DNA from: Protula sp. h YS-2021
Lineage: Eukaryota; Annelida; Polychaeta; Sabellida; Serpulidae
Reading direction: 5' to 3'
Assembly: GCA_949752745.1 (NCBI GenBank)
Contig: OX457031.1
Location: 7,725,328-7,789,327 of the forward strand
Length of the DNA: 64,000 nt
Shown here: positions 29,141 through 39,855 of the stretch, piece after piece
Position numbering within the stretch: position 1 is the stretch's first letter
How the letters are laid out: each line of letters starts with the position of its first letter
The notes under the pieces: model-generated
Seen by the model: the letters and a program-made list of their open reading frames with translations, nothing else
What the model was told of the DNA's origin: nothing
Database searches by the model: none
Program-made: the position numbers and the translations under genes

Positions 29141-29459
29141 TGTTGTTGTTGTTATATTAGTTAAGTTGTAGTTAAGTTGTTGTTATATTAGTTAAGTTGT
29201 TGTTGTTGTTAAATAAAACAAACCAAGTTTTCAAACAGTCTTGTTTATTGTGTTGTACATACGTTTATTTACAAACTCTTAACTACAAACACTATTTACA
29301 AAGTTTACAAACACTATTTACAAACTCTTAACTACAAAGTCTATTTACACTATTTACAAACTTTTATTTACACTATTTACAAAGTTTACAAAGTCTATTT
29401 ACAAACTCTTAACTACACACTCTTAACTACAAAGTCTATTTACACTATTTACAAACTTT

Positions 29460-29744
29460 TTATTTACAAACACATTCATTTTTCAATACATTCATCAATG
29501 AATACCATTCATTAGAATCTAAATTGATATAGGTATCATAGACATTACATCCATGTTTGTAAATGCTATGAAAGCTCACATAACACACATCACCAAACTT
29601 TATCACTTTAACAGTTTCATGTTCAGACAGTTTCAGTTCATATCCTTCTTCTAAGTCAATGTCCATCACACGCATAGGTTGTGTCAGCTCAATGGATTTG
29701 ATGCCCCGCTTGAGTTGTATTCCTCCCTCTTTGAATTCAAGCGT
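29460..29744 (-). CDS. Gene 4 copy (right arm), ACG at expected start
   Basis: Mirror copy of gene 4, identical in protein sequence, again with ACG where element 3 has ATG. The shared ACG shows the change predates (or was homogenised with) palindrome formation in element 1. Confidence 0.45.
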   Translation of the reverse strand, partial: TLEFKEGGIQLKRGIKSIELTQPMRVMDIDLEEGYELKLSEHETVKVIKFGDVCYVSFHSIYKHGCNVYDTYINLDSNEWYSLMNVLKNECVCK

Positions 29745-30078
29745 TAGGTTCTTTCCAATCCAATGCTTGTAACAGCGCGTTCCATTCCACTGTGCTGAGG
29801 GTGATGATGTCGCAGTCTTCTGTAAGCTCGTCATATTGGCGAAATTGTACAAACACGTCTAGACCGTTCTCAGTCACACGCACTTCTAATTCATTTGAGA
29901 CTGCTAGGAGAAAGCCGGGCATTCTCAACTTGTCTAGATGATCCTTCAACACGGATTGGTCATCAAGCGATAGGACGAGATACTGTCCAAAATGTCGTAG
30001 CACAATATCATCACATAAGTTTCTCATGTATGAGAATCCATATGTCATGGGTTCATAATCCAACACATAGTCTTCCAT
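29737..30078 (-). CDS. Gene 3 copy (right arm)
   Basis: Mirror copy of gene 3, 113 aa, identical to the left copy at the protein level. It starts 3 nt after gene 2's stop and overlaps gene 4 by 8 nt. Confidence 0.55.
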   Translation of the reverse strand: MEDYVLDYEPMTYGFSYMRNLCDDIVLRHFGQYLVLSLDDQSVLKDHLDKLRMPGFLLAVSNELEVRVTENGLDVFVQFRQYDELTEDCDIITLSTVEWNALLQALDWKEPNA

Positions 30079-30081
30079 CTT

Positions 30082-30453
30082 TTATACTCGGATGATGTCG
30101 AACAGTGGATGTTGTATCGCTTCTAGGAATCGTAAGACTGCGCGCCAGTTCTTGATATCAAAGAAGATCAACTGTGCATAGGGTGTATCTGGCACAACTC
30201 CCTTATAATCCTTTGGATAATCCTGTAAAAGATTTCTACAGAATGTCACACGTATGTTAGAATCATATTCAGCCACCGTCACTTCCAGTTTATTTTCAAG
30301 TCTGCGTTCAAACCCAGGTTCAAGCGGTATGGTTTTAAAATCTTTCCACACTTCAGGTTTAAACCGATGATAACTTGTCTTAGAATCTAGTATCACTTCA
30401 TTCCTCTCATTGACAGTAAGGTAAACACCACCGTTCAGCATGAGTGCATTCAC
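30082..30453 (-). CDS. Gene 2 copy (right arm), start codon changed to GTG
   Basis: Mirror copy of gene 2. Two adjacent-region substitutions turn the left arm's 'tcATGaat' into 'taGTGaat', so the first codon is GTG. The next in-frame ATG is codon 5, so a slightly shorter protein remains possible. The rest of the frame is identical to the left copy. Confidence 0.5.
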   Translation of the reverse strand: MNALMLNGGVYLTVNERNEVILDSKTSYHRFKPEVWKDFKTIPLEPGFERRLENKLEVTVAEYDSNIRVTFCRNLLQDYPKDYKGVVPDTPYAQLIFFDIKNWRAVLRFLEAIQHPLFDIIRV

Positions 30454-30466
30454 TATTGTTACCTTG

Positions 30467-30817
30467 TTATGACTTGTCGTCTTGTCTGCGAAGCCTTTTA
30501 TCCACTTCTTTCACCTGCTTCTTCAGCATTTTCCATTCAGGTATTGTCAGCAAAATTCCCTTTTTCGTTGGACGGTTTTTTCCAGTCCCCTCATCTCTGA
30601 GGTATTTGCGAATGTTTATCACACCTTCATTACTTTGTTTCATAATCTTGATATACTTTCCATTGCCTAGAGAAAGCATTCCATCCCACGACTGTGGTGT
30701 TGGTGCTATCTCCACTTTTAATTTCTTGATGGTAGTATCAGGATGTTTCACATTCATGTCTTTCACTGTATCAGCAAGAGTATCCTTATCCGTTGTTGCA
30801 GATCTTTTCCGATTCAT
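30467..30817 (-). CDS. PC4-like protein (right arm copy)
   Basis: Mirror copy of the 116-aa PC4-like gene, identical at the protein level, with the same TATA box across the polymerase stop codon and the same initiator. Confidence 0.7.
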   Translation of the reverse strand: MNRKRSATTDKDTLADTVKDMNVKHPDTTIKKLKVEIAPTPQSWDGMLSLGNGKYIKIMKQSNEGVINIRKYLRDEGTGKNRPTKKGILLTIPEWKMLKKQVKEVDKRLRRQDDKS

Positions 30818-30872
30818 GTTGACGCTTCAGTGTTCACACCTCAACTGACTCTCAAGTTGAAGTGTCTCCCCC

Positions 30873-33800
30873 TTATATACTGTAATGCCCATGCGCCAAA
30901 GTGGAATAGCCATCACTCATCACATATCGCTTGTCATCAAAGGGAGAGAGAGCCACTTTCCTCAACTTCTCCGAGAAAATCTGGTGGTCATGACTTCGAA
31001 TGATATGCCCTGTGGTTATCGTTTGCGTTTGGTTGAACAAACTGTCTCTATACTGCTGATGTTTCATCCGTCTTTGACACGCGCGAGTGATGCCTTTAGC
31101 CGTACGTTTTTCTTTCCCACCATATATCATACTATACATTTTCGGTCGAAGTCCAACAAACTCTTCAATGGGAATGCCTGCCGTCTCATCTTTCATTTTC
31201 CCAAGCACTTTCTTGTTCACGTTGGAATGCAGGAAATGATCTGGGGGATAGTCACTTGTGTCGAACAAGTCGGCATCTTCCTGCATGTCTTTGTAGATAT
31301 CTTCCGTTTCTATGTCATAACATAGACTGTCGGTGTCGCTGAACAAGAGTTTGGCGTTGGGATACTTGGTCATGATGTAGTTGTAATGAAAGTGGAACAT
31401 GAGCACCTTGCTGAGGTCGAGAATGGTGAACCCAACTTGAATGGGTTTATCCAGAAGCAGATCCACTTTGCGCAAATGTACCGCGGTCAAATCTTCGTTG
31501 AAAATTCTAAATTTGTGGAACGAAGGTTTGGCCACAAGTTTCTTGAACCGCTTTTCTTTGTGAACAAGTTCCACATTCATGCGCTTTCTCACATTTTCCA
31601 TGGTTTTGCCAAACACAGAGTTGTTCATCAGTTTGAAAAAGTCTTTCTCAAACGGGTTCTTGGCCAATTTTCTCTTTTCCGTGTTCAAGGAGATGTATTT
31701 TGCCAACCATTTGCTCTGTGCAAACATGATGGCACGATGCACCTTCGTGACTTTCAATCCAAGTGAGACATATTGCTGTAAATTTCTATAATGAAGCACA
31801 TATTTCATCTTGTCACACAGGTTGGGAATGAGCTTTTCACTAGGTTTGCCTTTCATGTTTAGATCTTTCCGTAGCTTCTGACTATGTTTTGACAATTCTC
31901 CCACTTTAACACATTTCCGTTCTGGAGCCACTGGATAGTGATTATGATGATCATGGATTGAATATGGGTATTCCAAATCCACTTCTAAAATGTATCCAAT
32001 CTCATCATCTTCATCCACATCCATAAAGTCAATGGATTCTGGCTCGCTCACCCACATAAATCCACTTTCCGGCATGCTTTGCGACATGGCCCAGCCATAC
32101 AAGTTGTTTGCATCCAGGTACGTCAAGTAGTTGGTTGGTTTCGTGGGATCGTAATCTGCTACGTAAAACTTGTCTTTGGACGGCAGTTGTGTTTCAGCAA
32201 ATTTGGATGGCTCATCCACGTAATCATAAGGGTACACTCCCTTTCTCAACAGTAAATCTTGTTGGTCACTATCGTGAATGTGTGACGTCATGTGATAAAA
32301 GTTGTCTTTCCCTTCTGCTGCCAGGTTGGAGACCAACTTCTGTAGAGATGTACTCATGAACTGATAACTGTCCGTAAATTTCAGATTGCTCATGGTGAAT
32401 GCAATATATTTCTCAACGGTGTTGGGAATGACTGTAATCCTTTCGTTTTTGAACTTTCCAATTTCTTCCATGATCAAATGACTGTCATAGCCTCGTAAAT
32501 TGTGGAAAAACACAGGAATGATGAAAGAATCTTTATCTCCCTGCTGATCTTTTCTAAGTCGAAATTGTAAATTGCATTGACTATGTGCAGCTCCACGGTA
32601 TTTGCCATTGATATGGTCATGATCTCTCACATGATCTGCTCCTAGAGGCTCATGACAAATGTAACAATCTGTGGCGTTCTTATAATGCTCTTCATCTTCA
32701 TGAGTCATGACCATTTTCTTTGGCTGTAGCAAGCCATGCACAATACGATCACGCTCATTCACCATGTGGTCTAAAAAGACTTTCACAGCATTATCTCCTC
32801 GATATACGACTGGAGCACGTGTATCATACTGGCTGACAACCACATAGGCGAAGCTGTTTGGACGATGATGTTGATACTTGTCTCCTTCATGCTTTTTCGT
32901 GAAACATTCAAAGTCTGCATAAATGACAAACGGCGCTCGCTGTTGTTTGGCTACATTCTTGAACTTGATGAAGGGTTCCTTGGGGAATGATAAACGTTGT
33001 GCGCCATGCTTGCCACACACTTCACGATGCTTGTCTAACAGATCTTGTCGCCTAAACCCGTGAAGACAGTTGAAACAATAAAAAGCAGCTCCATCATGTT
33101 TTGATCGATAAGCCATCAGTCTGCTGAAATTCTTGATGAGGCAGTAATGTCTTGTCTTGTCATTGCTAATCAAAAGTAAGTTGATTTCTCTGGCGCTGTT
33201 GGCGCTGGTGTTTCGGCTGAGTTGTATGGGAACAACGACATCATGTTCATATCCAAACACGTTAATGGACACATCATTCTCCTTTTCAAACTTTGGAATG
33301 TCTGTAATCGGTGTTGGAAATGTCATGCCTTCCACCTTCAATTCGTTCTCAAATGCTTTGTATTGATGTACACGGTATGGGCTGTTTGTTGAAGGGTGAA
33401 GGTGAGCCAATACAGACCATAAGAAGCACTTGTTGTCTTTATTCTGAATGTTTAACACACTTAATGTATTCTTTACTTTCTTCGGTAGTGGGATAAAACT
33501 GCTCGCTTCCAGTGGCGCTGACGTAGCTATATGTACTTCAATGAATAATATGTTTTCCAACACCCAGCCAGAACCTTGTCGCTCATGTTCATCAAACCTG
33601 GTAAACAATTCTTTATAGGCTTCTGGTAAGTCCTTCTCAATATCCGTTGGATTGTATGCTGCATATGTTGGACTACTGATGAAGGCATTATCCACGTGTT
33701 CTACCATCACGCCTTCAACATTTGGTGTCATTTTCTTGAAGCGTGCATGTACGACAATGTACCATTTCATGCCATGATTTAACGTCTCTAGCAAATGTCT

Positions 33801-34202
33801 CTTGATTCGGTTCTCTTGTTGTCGCATTTCAAGTAGCAAATCCGATCCATCTTCAGGCTCAAACCGTCTTTCCTGTGCGTTTCCACCAAGACTCACTCTT
33901 CTGCCTCTACCTACTTGTCCTGTCTCTTTCTTTCTTTGTTCTTCATGAGACACATTTTCCATCTCAACACATGCATGTGTCTCAAATGCATCCAAAGATG
34001 AAAATATCTTGGCGCATTTACAGCAGAGGACTGGATCAGGTCTTTCAACACCGTCTTGTAAGGTCTTTCGTCTCTTGGCTTCAATCTGCTCAACAAGCTC
34101 TTCACGAGCACGTTTCAACCTAGCTGGTTTGCATGTATGTGTCACGAACACTTCCAGAGATGGAAACGTCACATCACAATCATGACAGTAGACTGTTGCC
34201 AT
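30873..34202 (-). pseudogene. Polymerase copy with 354-bp in-frame deletion
   Basis: Mirror copy of the polymerase whose frame stays open but lacks 118 codons (left-arm residues 692-809). The deletion removes the Exo III motif (YLKSD) and the segment leading to polymerase motif A. The breakpoints share TAC, so a microhomology-mediated deletion is likely. Two Ala/Thr codons are also missing from the CAACAG run just upstream of the start region. Motifs A, B and C remain but the exonuclease is destroyed, so I call it non-functional. Confidence 0.8.
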
Positions 34203-35303
34203 CGTTGTTGCTGTTACTGTTGCTAGAACTGAAATGAAGTAAAATATACGTTTCACTCTTCCTTTTATACCACTTCAATGGTGTGTTAACTCAGCAGAAT
34301 GTATCACTAGTTGACTAGTTGACATGTTTCACTCATGCTTTTATTCTACTTCCATGTAATCAAAATATGGTGTGTAACTTTGTTCAAAAATGCTGACTCA
34401 GCAGAATTTTACTTGTGTATATGAATATCTCACTTACAGTTGTACTGCTGCACTGCTACACAGCAGAGACATCTAGCGGTGAAGTTAAATGGTCTGCCAA
34501 ATGGTATTCATCCGCGAAGAAGCACTGTAATGGTGAAATTTTCAGTCAACTATAACGAAAGTTATAACGAAAGTTATCACAATTTTAAGTTAAAATGGCG
34601 GTAAAAATGCACACAGCCAACTGCACAAATAGCCTATGACTACTTAATGTTAAAACTAGATATAAAACTGACTCAAACAGTGAAAGTTTCATGCAAATCT
34701 GTCAATCATAACGAAAGTTATCCCACTTTTTACAAAATTAAAATGACGGTAAATATGCACACAGCTAGCTGCACAACCAGTCCATGACTATGTGAAAACT
34801 AGATATAAAACTGAATTAAACAGTGAAATTTTCATGCAAATCGGTCAAGTATAACACTGCATACTGCAACTCCAAGCAGTTAGACACTGCTGCCTCAGAA
34901 AAACAAAAAGCCTAACACCGCTGTCTACATTGTTTGATGACGAAATCTGATTACGCAGTCTGATTACACTGATGACGAAATGCTGCTGATGACGATTGTA
35001 GGTTGTATGACGCCATTTTCTTTTCTAAGTAAACACTGCATTTCAAACAAAACAAAAAAAAAGTAGAATAATGGAGTACAAAGAGCAACATAAGCAAAAC
35101 ATTTTATCATGGTGTTGGTATGTATGCATGAGAGTGTGGGGGAAAAAAAAGTTGCCGTCAGAAGGTTGAAATACCTATGCGGCTTATGAAATGCTCAGTC
35201 GTGGTGTGTGTGTGTGTGTGTGTGGAGAGTGTGGGGAAAAAAGTTGCCATCAGAAGGTTAAAATACCTATGCGACTTACGAAATGAAACGCTCAGTCGTG
35301 GTA

Positions 35304-35337
<34 letters not shown>

Positions 35338-35364
35338 AAATGAAAAAAAAAAAAAAAAAAAGAA

Positions 35365-36035
35365 GTTTGTTTACTAAGTTTGTTTATAAAATTTCAATGA
35401 GTTTCAATTATGCAAATAACCAAAGTTGGTTTACAAATTTTGTTTACAAAGTTTGTTTATAAAGTTTGTTTACAAATTGTGTTTACAAAGTTTGTTTACA
35501 AAGTTTGTTTACAAAGTTTCAATGAGTTTCAATTATGCAAATAACCAAAGTTTGTTACAAATTTTGTTTACAAATTTTGTTTACAAAGTTTGCTTACAAA
35601 GTTTGTTTACAAAGTTTGTTTACAAATTGTGTTTACAAAGTTTGTTTACAAAGTTTGTTTACAAAGCTTGTCTACAAAGTTTCAATGAGTTTCAATTATG
35701 TAAATAACCAAAGTTTGTTTACAAATTTTGTTTACAAAGTTTGTTTACAAATTTTGTTTACAAAGTTTGTTTACAAATTTTCAATTATGTAAATAAGTCA
35801 AGTTTGTTTACAAAGTTTGTTTACAAATTTTGTTTATAAAGTTTGTTTACAAAGTTTGTTTACACAGTTTGTTTACACATTTTGTTTACAAAGTTTGTTT
35901 ACAAATTTTGTTTATAAAGTTTGTTTACAAAGTTTGTTTACAAATTTTATTTATAAAGTTTGTTTACACAGTTTGTTTACAAAGTTTGTTTACAAAGTTT
36001 GTTTACAAAGTTCACTTTTTATTTATAAAGTTTCA
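35365..36035. repeat. GTAAACA array (right arm mirror)
   Basis: Inverted copy of the 18655-19330 array, with the same block structure and 'attatgcaaataacc' separators. Low-complexity open frames across it are not genes. Confidence 0.85.
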
Positions 36036-36298
36036 ATAAACACTTACCGAAATAGTTGTCACTGGATGCCATCCCTGGATCTGATGTGATCCAATTGTAG
36101 TTCTACAACTTTTGCTCCCTTGCTCCACTTACTGATATGACTGTCACAATGATTATGACGTCACAATCATCCGTTCCTATGCAGTGGTTCTCATAGAGGT
36201 CATGTCGTTTCTTAATTCTTTGTATGCAGTGGTTCTCATAGAGGTCATGTCGTTTCTTAATTCTTTGTGTGCGCTGAAACTGTCCTTTTCACCCTACT

Positions 36299-36304
36299 CA
36301 TACG
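36299..36304. repeat. Right target-site duplication of element 1 (CATACG)
   Basis: Second copy of CATACG directly after the terminal CCCTACT. It is followed by 'tttgtttttggtttgg', which matches the host repeat copy at about 18330-18345, where the site is not interrupted. Confidence 0.85.
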
Positions 36305-37324
36305 TTTGTTTTTGGTTTGGAAAAAAACGTTTTTATTTGATTGGTAAATGTAACGTTTTTACAACCAAATTAGGTTTCATTTTGGTTTGTAAAATAACGT
36401 TTACATTTGGTTGCTGAATATAACGTTTTCACAACCAAAAGAAAGGTTCGTTTTTGGTTAGGAAAACGTTATAACCTTTTCACAACCAAACAAAAACGTT
36501 CTTATGTTTAGCGGGTGTTGACCCGTGATCATTCCTCATCACAATTACGTTTCCATTTCCATATCCCCACTTTATGCTTTAAAATAATGTAGCTGAAAAT
36601 TCCCAAAAATAATAGCGTTAGGTTGTAATGTGTCCTACTGTAAAATTTCAATACTATTTTCCTGGAGTTCGTTAAGATTTTGTTTGTTTTTATTTTCGTG
36701 AAAATTTTCACCATTGTGTTTGCCAATCACCGAAAACGTATTAGCCAGGTAGGTAAAAATGCTTGCTGCCTTTACTAATGTTCGAGACAGAAAGGTATTT
36801 TCTATCAGTGAGTTAAGAATTTACTGAATTGTTTTCGCCAAAATTTCTGATATTTTGCCAATCACAAAAAAAAAAAAAAGAAAGAAAGAAGAAGCTAGCT
36901 AGAAAATAGAGGCTGTTATGAATTTTATGGTTTCAAGGACATTACGGGTTGTCTAAAAACAGAGGTTTTTAGAAATTCTGGCCAGTTGAGGGGTTCCGCA
37001 GCCAAGCTTGAATTTTTATTTGCTAAAATTCCAGGCAGTAATATTTAGTGATGACAATCATCATCATGTTTTCGTTTCACGTGATTACTTGTCAACTTAA
37101 CTTCAGGTTGATCTCATTGCGCATTATATACGCATATTTTGCCCTCGTCGCTTTAACTGTTAGCATCGGTTTCAGAGGTGTCAGTTTTCATGCTGGCCTA
37201 TTACCAGACCAAGTTGCCTTGAATGTATTTCCAGAAATGTTATTTCTTTGCTGCACTCTCTTAAAGCACAGACACGAAATATGTTATCCAAAAATGATCG
37301 GATTGTTTGTAAACATTCTAAAGG
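36305..37324. other. Host spacer between elements 1 and 2
   Basis: About 1 kb of AT-rich host DNA. It begins with a TTTGTTTTTGG-type repeat and 'aacgttt' words. It then has a reverse-oriented member of the 2.6-4.5 kb repeat family (about 36590-36800), a poly-A run near 36867, and at 37190-37330 a segment also present around 58160-58330. No gene seen. Confidence 0.5.
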
Positions 37325-37330
37325 ACAGAC
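37325..37330. repeat. Left target-site duplication of element 2 (ACAGAC)
   Basis: ACAGAC directly precedes the terminal AGTAGGGTAAAAAGG and recurs at 41917-41922 after the right terminus. The restored host site ('ctaaaggacagactcaaaa') resembles the uninterrupted copy near 58190-58215. Confidence 0.85.
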
Positions 37331-37369
37331 AGTAGGGTAAAAAGGCCGGAATCAGCTCACTTTGTGACG

Positions 37370-37600
37370 TCATACTGTCTGGACCGGAAGTGACGTCATA
37401 GGCGTAACCAAGGCGTAACCATGGTGATAATGACGTCATAAGTCACGTGACCAATGAAAAGCCAATGAGATCAATGAAGACAATGAAGCCCCGCCCACTT
37501 TCTGTCTATCATACTGTCTGGACCGGAAGTGTTGTCTGGACCGGAAGTGACGTCATGTCTGGAAGTGACGTCATCATGTCTGGACCGGAAGTGACGTCAT
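37370..37600. promoter_or_regulatory. ETS-CRE composite motif cluster (element 2, left)
   Basis: Several copies of 'ggaccggaagtgacgtcat' and shorter derivatives lie within 270 bp of the left terminus. CCGGAAGT is the ETS core, TGACGTCA is the CRE palindrome, and their 2-bp-spaced combination is a known composite site in animal promoters. The mirror cluster is at 41645-41880. A similar cluster sits at the ends of element 3. Confidence 0.6.
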
Positions 37601-37779
37601 AGTGTCTGTTTGTTTCTATCTGCTTCAGTTTTTTGGATGGAGCGCGCGCACGTGTTGGGATGACGTCATGATGAAGGGTAAACGTCACAGCAGAGTGTGC
37701 GTAAACGAAACGTCATTTTGTTTTCGTAATTTGAAATAACGGACTTCCGTTGAAGTGTGGAACTTATATTTGTAGCATG

Positions 37780-38545
37780 CCGCCATTTTAACTGTGTAAA
37801 AAGTGAAAAAGTGGGATAACTTTCGTTATAGTTGACCGATTTGAATGAAAATTTCACTGTTTGATTCAGTTTTATATCTAGTTTTGTTATAAAGTGGTCA
37901 CAGGCTATTTACACCGGTGGCTGTATGCATTTTTGTAACATGCCGCCATTTTAACCTTGTAAAAAGTGGAAAATTGGCATAACTTCCGTTATACTTGGTT
38001 GATCTACATGAAAATTTCACTATTTGATTCAGTTTTATATCTAGTTTTGTTATAAAGTGGTTATAGGCTATTTGCGCAGCTGGCTGTATCATTTTTGTAA
38101 CATGCCGCCATTTTAACTTTGTAAAAAGTGAAAAATTGAGATAACTTTCGTTATACTTGGCCGATTTACATGAAAATTTCACTGTTTGATTCAGTTTTAT
38201 GTAAAGTTTTAACATTAAGTGGTTATAGGCTATTTACACCGATGGCTGTATGCATAATGTGACATGCCGCCATTTTAACTTTGTAAAAAGTGAAAAAATG
38301 AGATAACTTTCGCTATAGTTGGTCGATTTGCATGAAACTTTCACTGTTTGGTTCAGTTTTATATCTAGTTTTTGTTATAATGTAGTCATGGGCTATTTGC
38401 GCAGCTGGCTGTAGGCATAATTTGACATTCGCCATTTTAACTTTTTAAAAAGTGGAAAAGTGTAATAACTTTCGTTATGGTTAACCGATTTGAATGAAAA
38501 TTTCACCATTGAATTCAGTTTGATGTCTTAGTTTTACAGTAGTTT
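37780..38545. repeat. 155-bp tandem repeat with YY1-like words (left arm)
   Basis: Five copies of a unit with 'gataactttcgttatagttg', 'tttcactgtttgattcagtt', 'ttatatctagttttgttata' and 'gccgccattttaac'. The last word matches the strong YY1 site (GCCGCCATTTT). It is mirrored at about 40705-41470. The unit is shared with element 1 (19860-20180). Confidence 0.85.
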
Positions 38546-38639
38546 GTGCATAGGTGGGTTATTGGAATGGCGCGCGCCCCCCACCATTCAAACATGTGTT
38601 TGAATTATTTTTTTTTACGTCAAACTATTGTTCAACAAG

Positions 38640-38885
38640 TTGTTTAGCAATTGTACAACAATTGTTCAACAAGCTGTTGTTCAACATGTTGAACATGTTG
38701 TTCAACATGTTCAACATGTTCAACAACATGTTCAACAAGTTAAACATGTTCAACATGTTGTTCAACATGTTGAACATGTTGTTGAACATGTTGAACATGT
38801 TCAACATGTTCAACTTGTTAAACATGTTGTTGAACATGTTGAACATGTTGAACATGTTTAACAAGTTGTTCAACAAGTTGTAGTT
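38640..38885. repeat. AACATGTT palindrome array (left arm)
   Basis: Dozens of overlapping 'gttgaacatgttcaac' words. The 8-bp core AACATGTT is self-complementary, so the array can fold on itself in many registers. Some copies match the 10-bp p53-family half-site RRRCWWGYYY (GAACATGTTC). Mirror at 40300-40620, and a smaller array at 39890-39990 before the zinc-finger gene. The Asn/Met/Phe-rich frames here are artefacts of the repeat. Confidence 0.85.
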
Positions 38886-38929
38886 CAAGCAAAGAAAAAA
38901 CAAGACATATGTTGAATAGGTTTATTAAT

Positions 38930-39005
38930 ACATTTAAATACACTTAAATACACTTAAATACACTTAACTACACTTAAATACACTTAAATACACTTAAATA
39001 CACTT
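38930..39005. repeat. Short tandem 'tacacttaaa' array
   Basis: About seven copies of the 10-bp unit 'tacacttaaa' immediately downstream (3') of the leftward zinc-finger gene. It may form part of its 3' end; a reverse-strand ATTTAAGTG run would be transcribed. Confidence 0.7.
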
Positions 39006-39089
39006 AAATACATACAGCTTAAATCTATAACAATATTATAACATTTATTGATTTACAAAGTCTTAATTATAATGTTTAGTCAAATAAGT

Positions 39090-39827
39090 CTATTTTTCTT
39101 CATCTGCTTCACTCTGTTCACTGGCATCCATATCACTTTCTTCGTCACTGCTTTCATCTTCCTCCTCCTCATCTAGAAGCTCTTCAAAGAATGCATCGTT
39201 TCTTCTTATAGCCGCCTTTAGTGCCTTTGAATACTCGTAATGTTTTTCATCAACAAAGTAATTAAAGTCTTCTAAAATGGTTTCATAATGTTCGTTTTGT
39301 TGTAGACGTTGGGCATATTTGAATAGTCTCATAAACAGTTGTTTAAGTCGACGCTTATAAATGGGTCGAAAGTCATCACTTGCTATTTCACGCGCATCTT
39401 CAAGCCCTTGTTCTTCATATTCTGAAACCTTTTCTTGAAATTTGGTATCATATTCATCGTAGACTTCTTGAACCATATCATACCAAACAGAGTCTGCTTC
39501 TGACTCACTTTCAGAGTCTGTTTCTGACTCACTTTCAGAGCTGTCGTCATCATCACCCTCAACACAATGTTCCATATGTTTAAACAAAGCTTCTTGACTG
39601 TTGTACAACGCACCACATTCTGTACAAGCATGTGCATTCTTTTCAGTCATGTTGACGCTTTGACTTTCCATAGAAGACTCATCTAAAGTTTCAGTGATAG
39701 GTGGTTTTACAGGGTTTTCCATATCTATCTCCAATTCTTCTTCTTCTGAAGTGTGAGCATTCTTTAAGTGCCTTTTAAGACTTTGTGGCCAATTGTAAGG
39801 TTTCAAACAAATGTTGCATTTATACAT
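39090..39827 (-). CDS. C2H2/C2HC zinc-finger protein with acidic regions
   Basis: A 245-aa protein and the only gene of element 2. Residues 4-25 form a C2H2 finger (C4, C7, H20, H25) and residues 68-88 a C2HC finger (C68, C71, H84, C88). An acidic, serine-rich stretch (91-120) follows, then a charged central region with helical character, and a strongly acidic tail (215-245). This looks like a DNA-binding protein with acidic activation-type regions, possibly a regulator of related elements. I recognise no specific family. A TATA-Inr promoter lies directly upstream. The frame is intact, unlike many genes around it, which hints at recent activity or selection. Confidence 0.75.
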   Translation of the reverse strand: MYKCNICLKPYNWPQSLKRHLKNAHTSEEEELEIDMENPVKPPITETLDESSMESQSVNMTEKNAHACTECGALYNSQEALFKHMEHCVEGDDDDSSESESETDSESESEADSVWYDMVQEVYDEYDTKFQEKVSEYEEQGLEDAREIASDDFRPIYKRRLKQLFMRLFKYAQRLQQNEHYETILEDFNYFVDEKHYEYSKALKAAIRRNDAFFEELLDEEEEDESSDEESDMDASEQSEADEEK

Positions 39828-39855
39828 CCTTTCGGTTCAACATGCACTTTTCAAA

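Larger units (their letters stand above)
18392..36298. mobile_element. Element 1: palindromic Polinton/adintovirus-like element
   Basis: A 17.9 kb element with inverted termini beginning AGTAGGGTGAAAAGGACAG, flanked by the 6-bp duplication CATACG. It is a palindrome. The left arm (18392 to about 27306) and right arm (about 27746-36298) are near-identical inverted copies, separated by about 440 bp present only on the left. Outer to inner, each arm carries a short terminal duplication, a GTAAACA-rich array, polymerase, PC4-like gene, three small related genes, a convergent spacer, a protease and the capsid-like gene. The right arm lacks 354 bp of polymerase and the first 139 codons of the capsid gene. 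No integrase or packaging ATPase is visible, so movement would have needed functions in trans. Excision of the element with one CATACG restores a host sequence resembling the neighbouring repeat copy at about 18305-18345, which supports precise integration. Confidence 0.88.

Noticed and set aside
18392..36298. The possibility that the giant palindromes are unsplit-read or assembly artefacts
   Set aside because: Different host flanks, matching 6-bp duplications, asymmetric centre and private arm mutations favour real structures, though only read-level data can settle the centres.
37800..38540. loxP-like words (ATAACTTTCGTTAT compared with the loxP arm)
   Set aside because: The match is short, lacks the 8-bp spacer and second arm, and no tyrosine recombinase is present.
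38554..38883. Asn/Met/Phe-rich proteins in element 2 (also 40277-40693 on -)
   Set aside because: They are translations of AACATGTT arrays, open on both strands; no real protein pattern.
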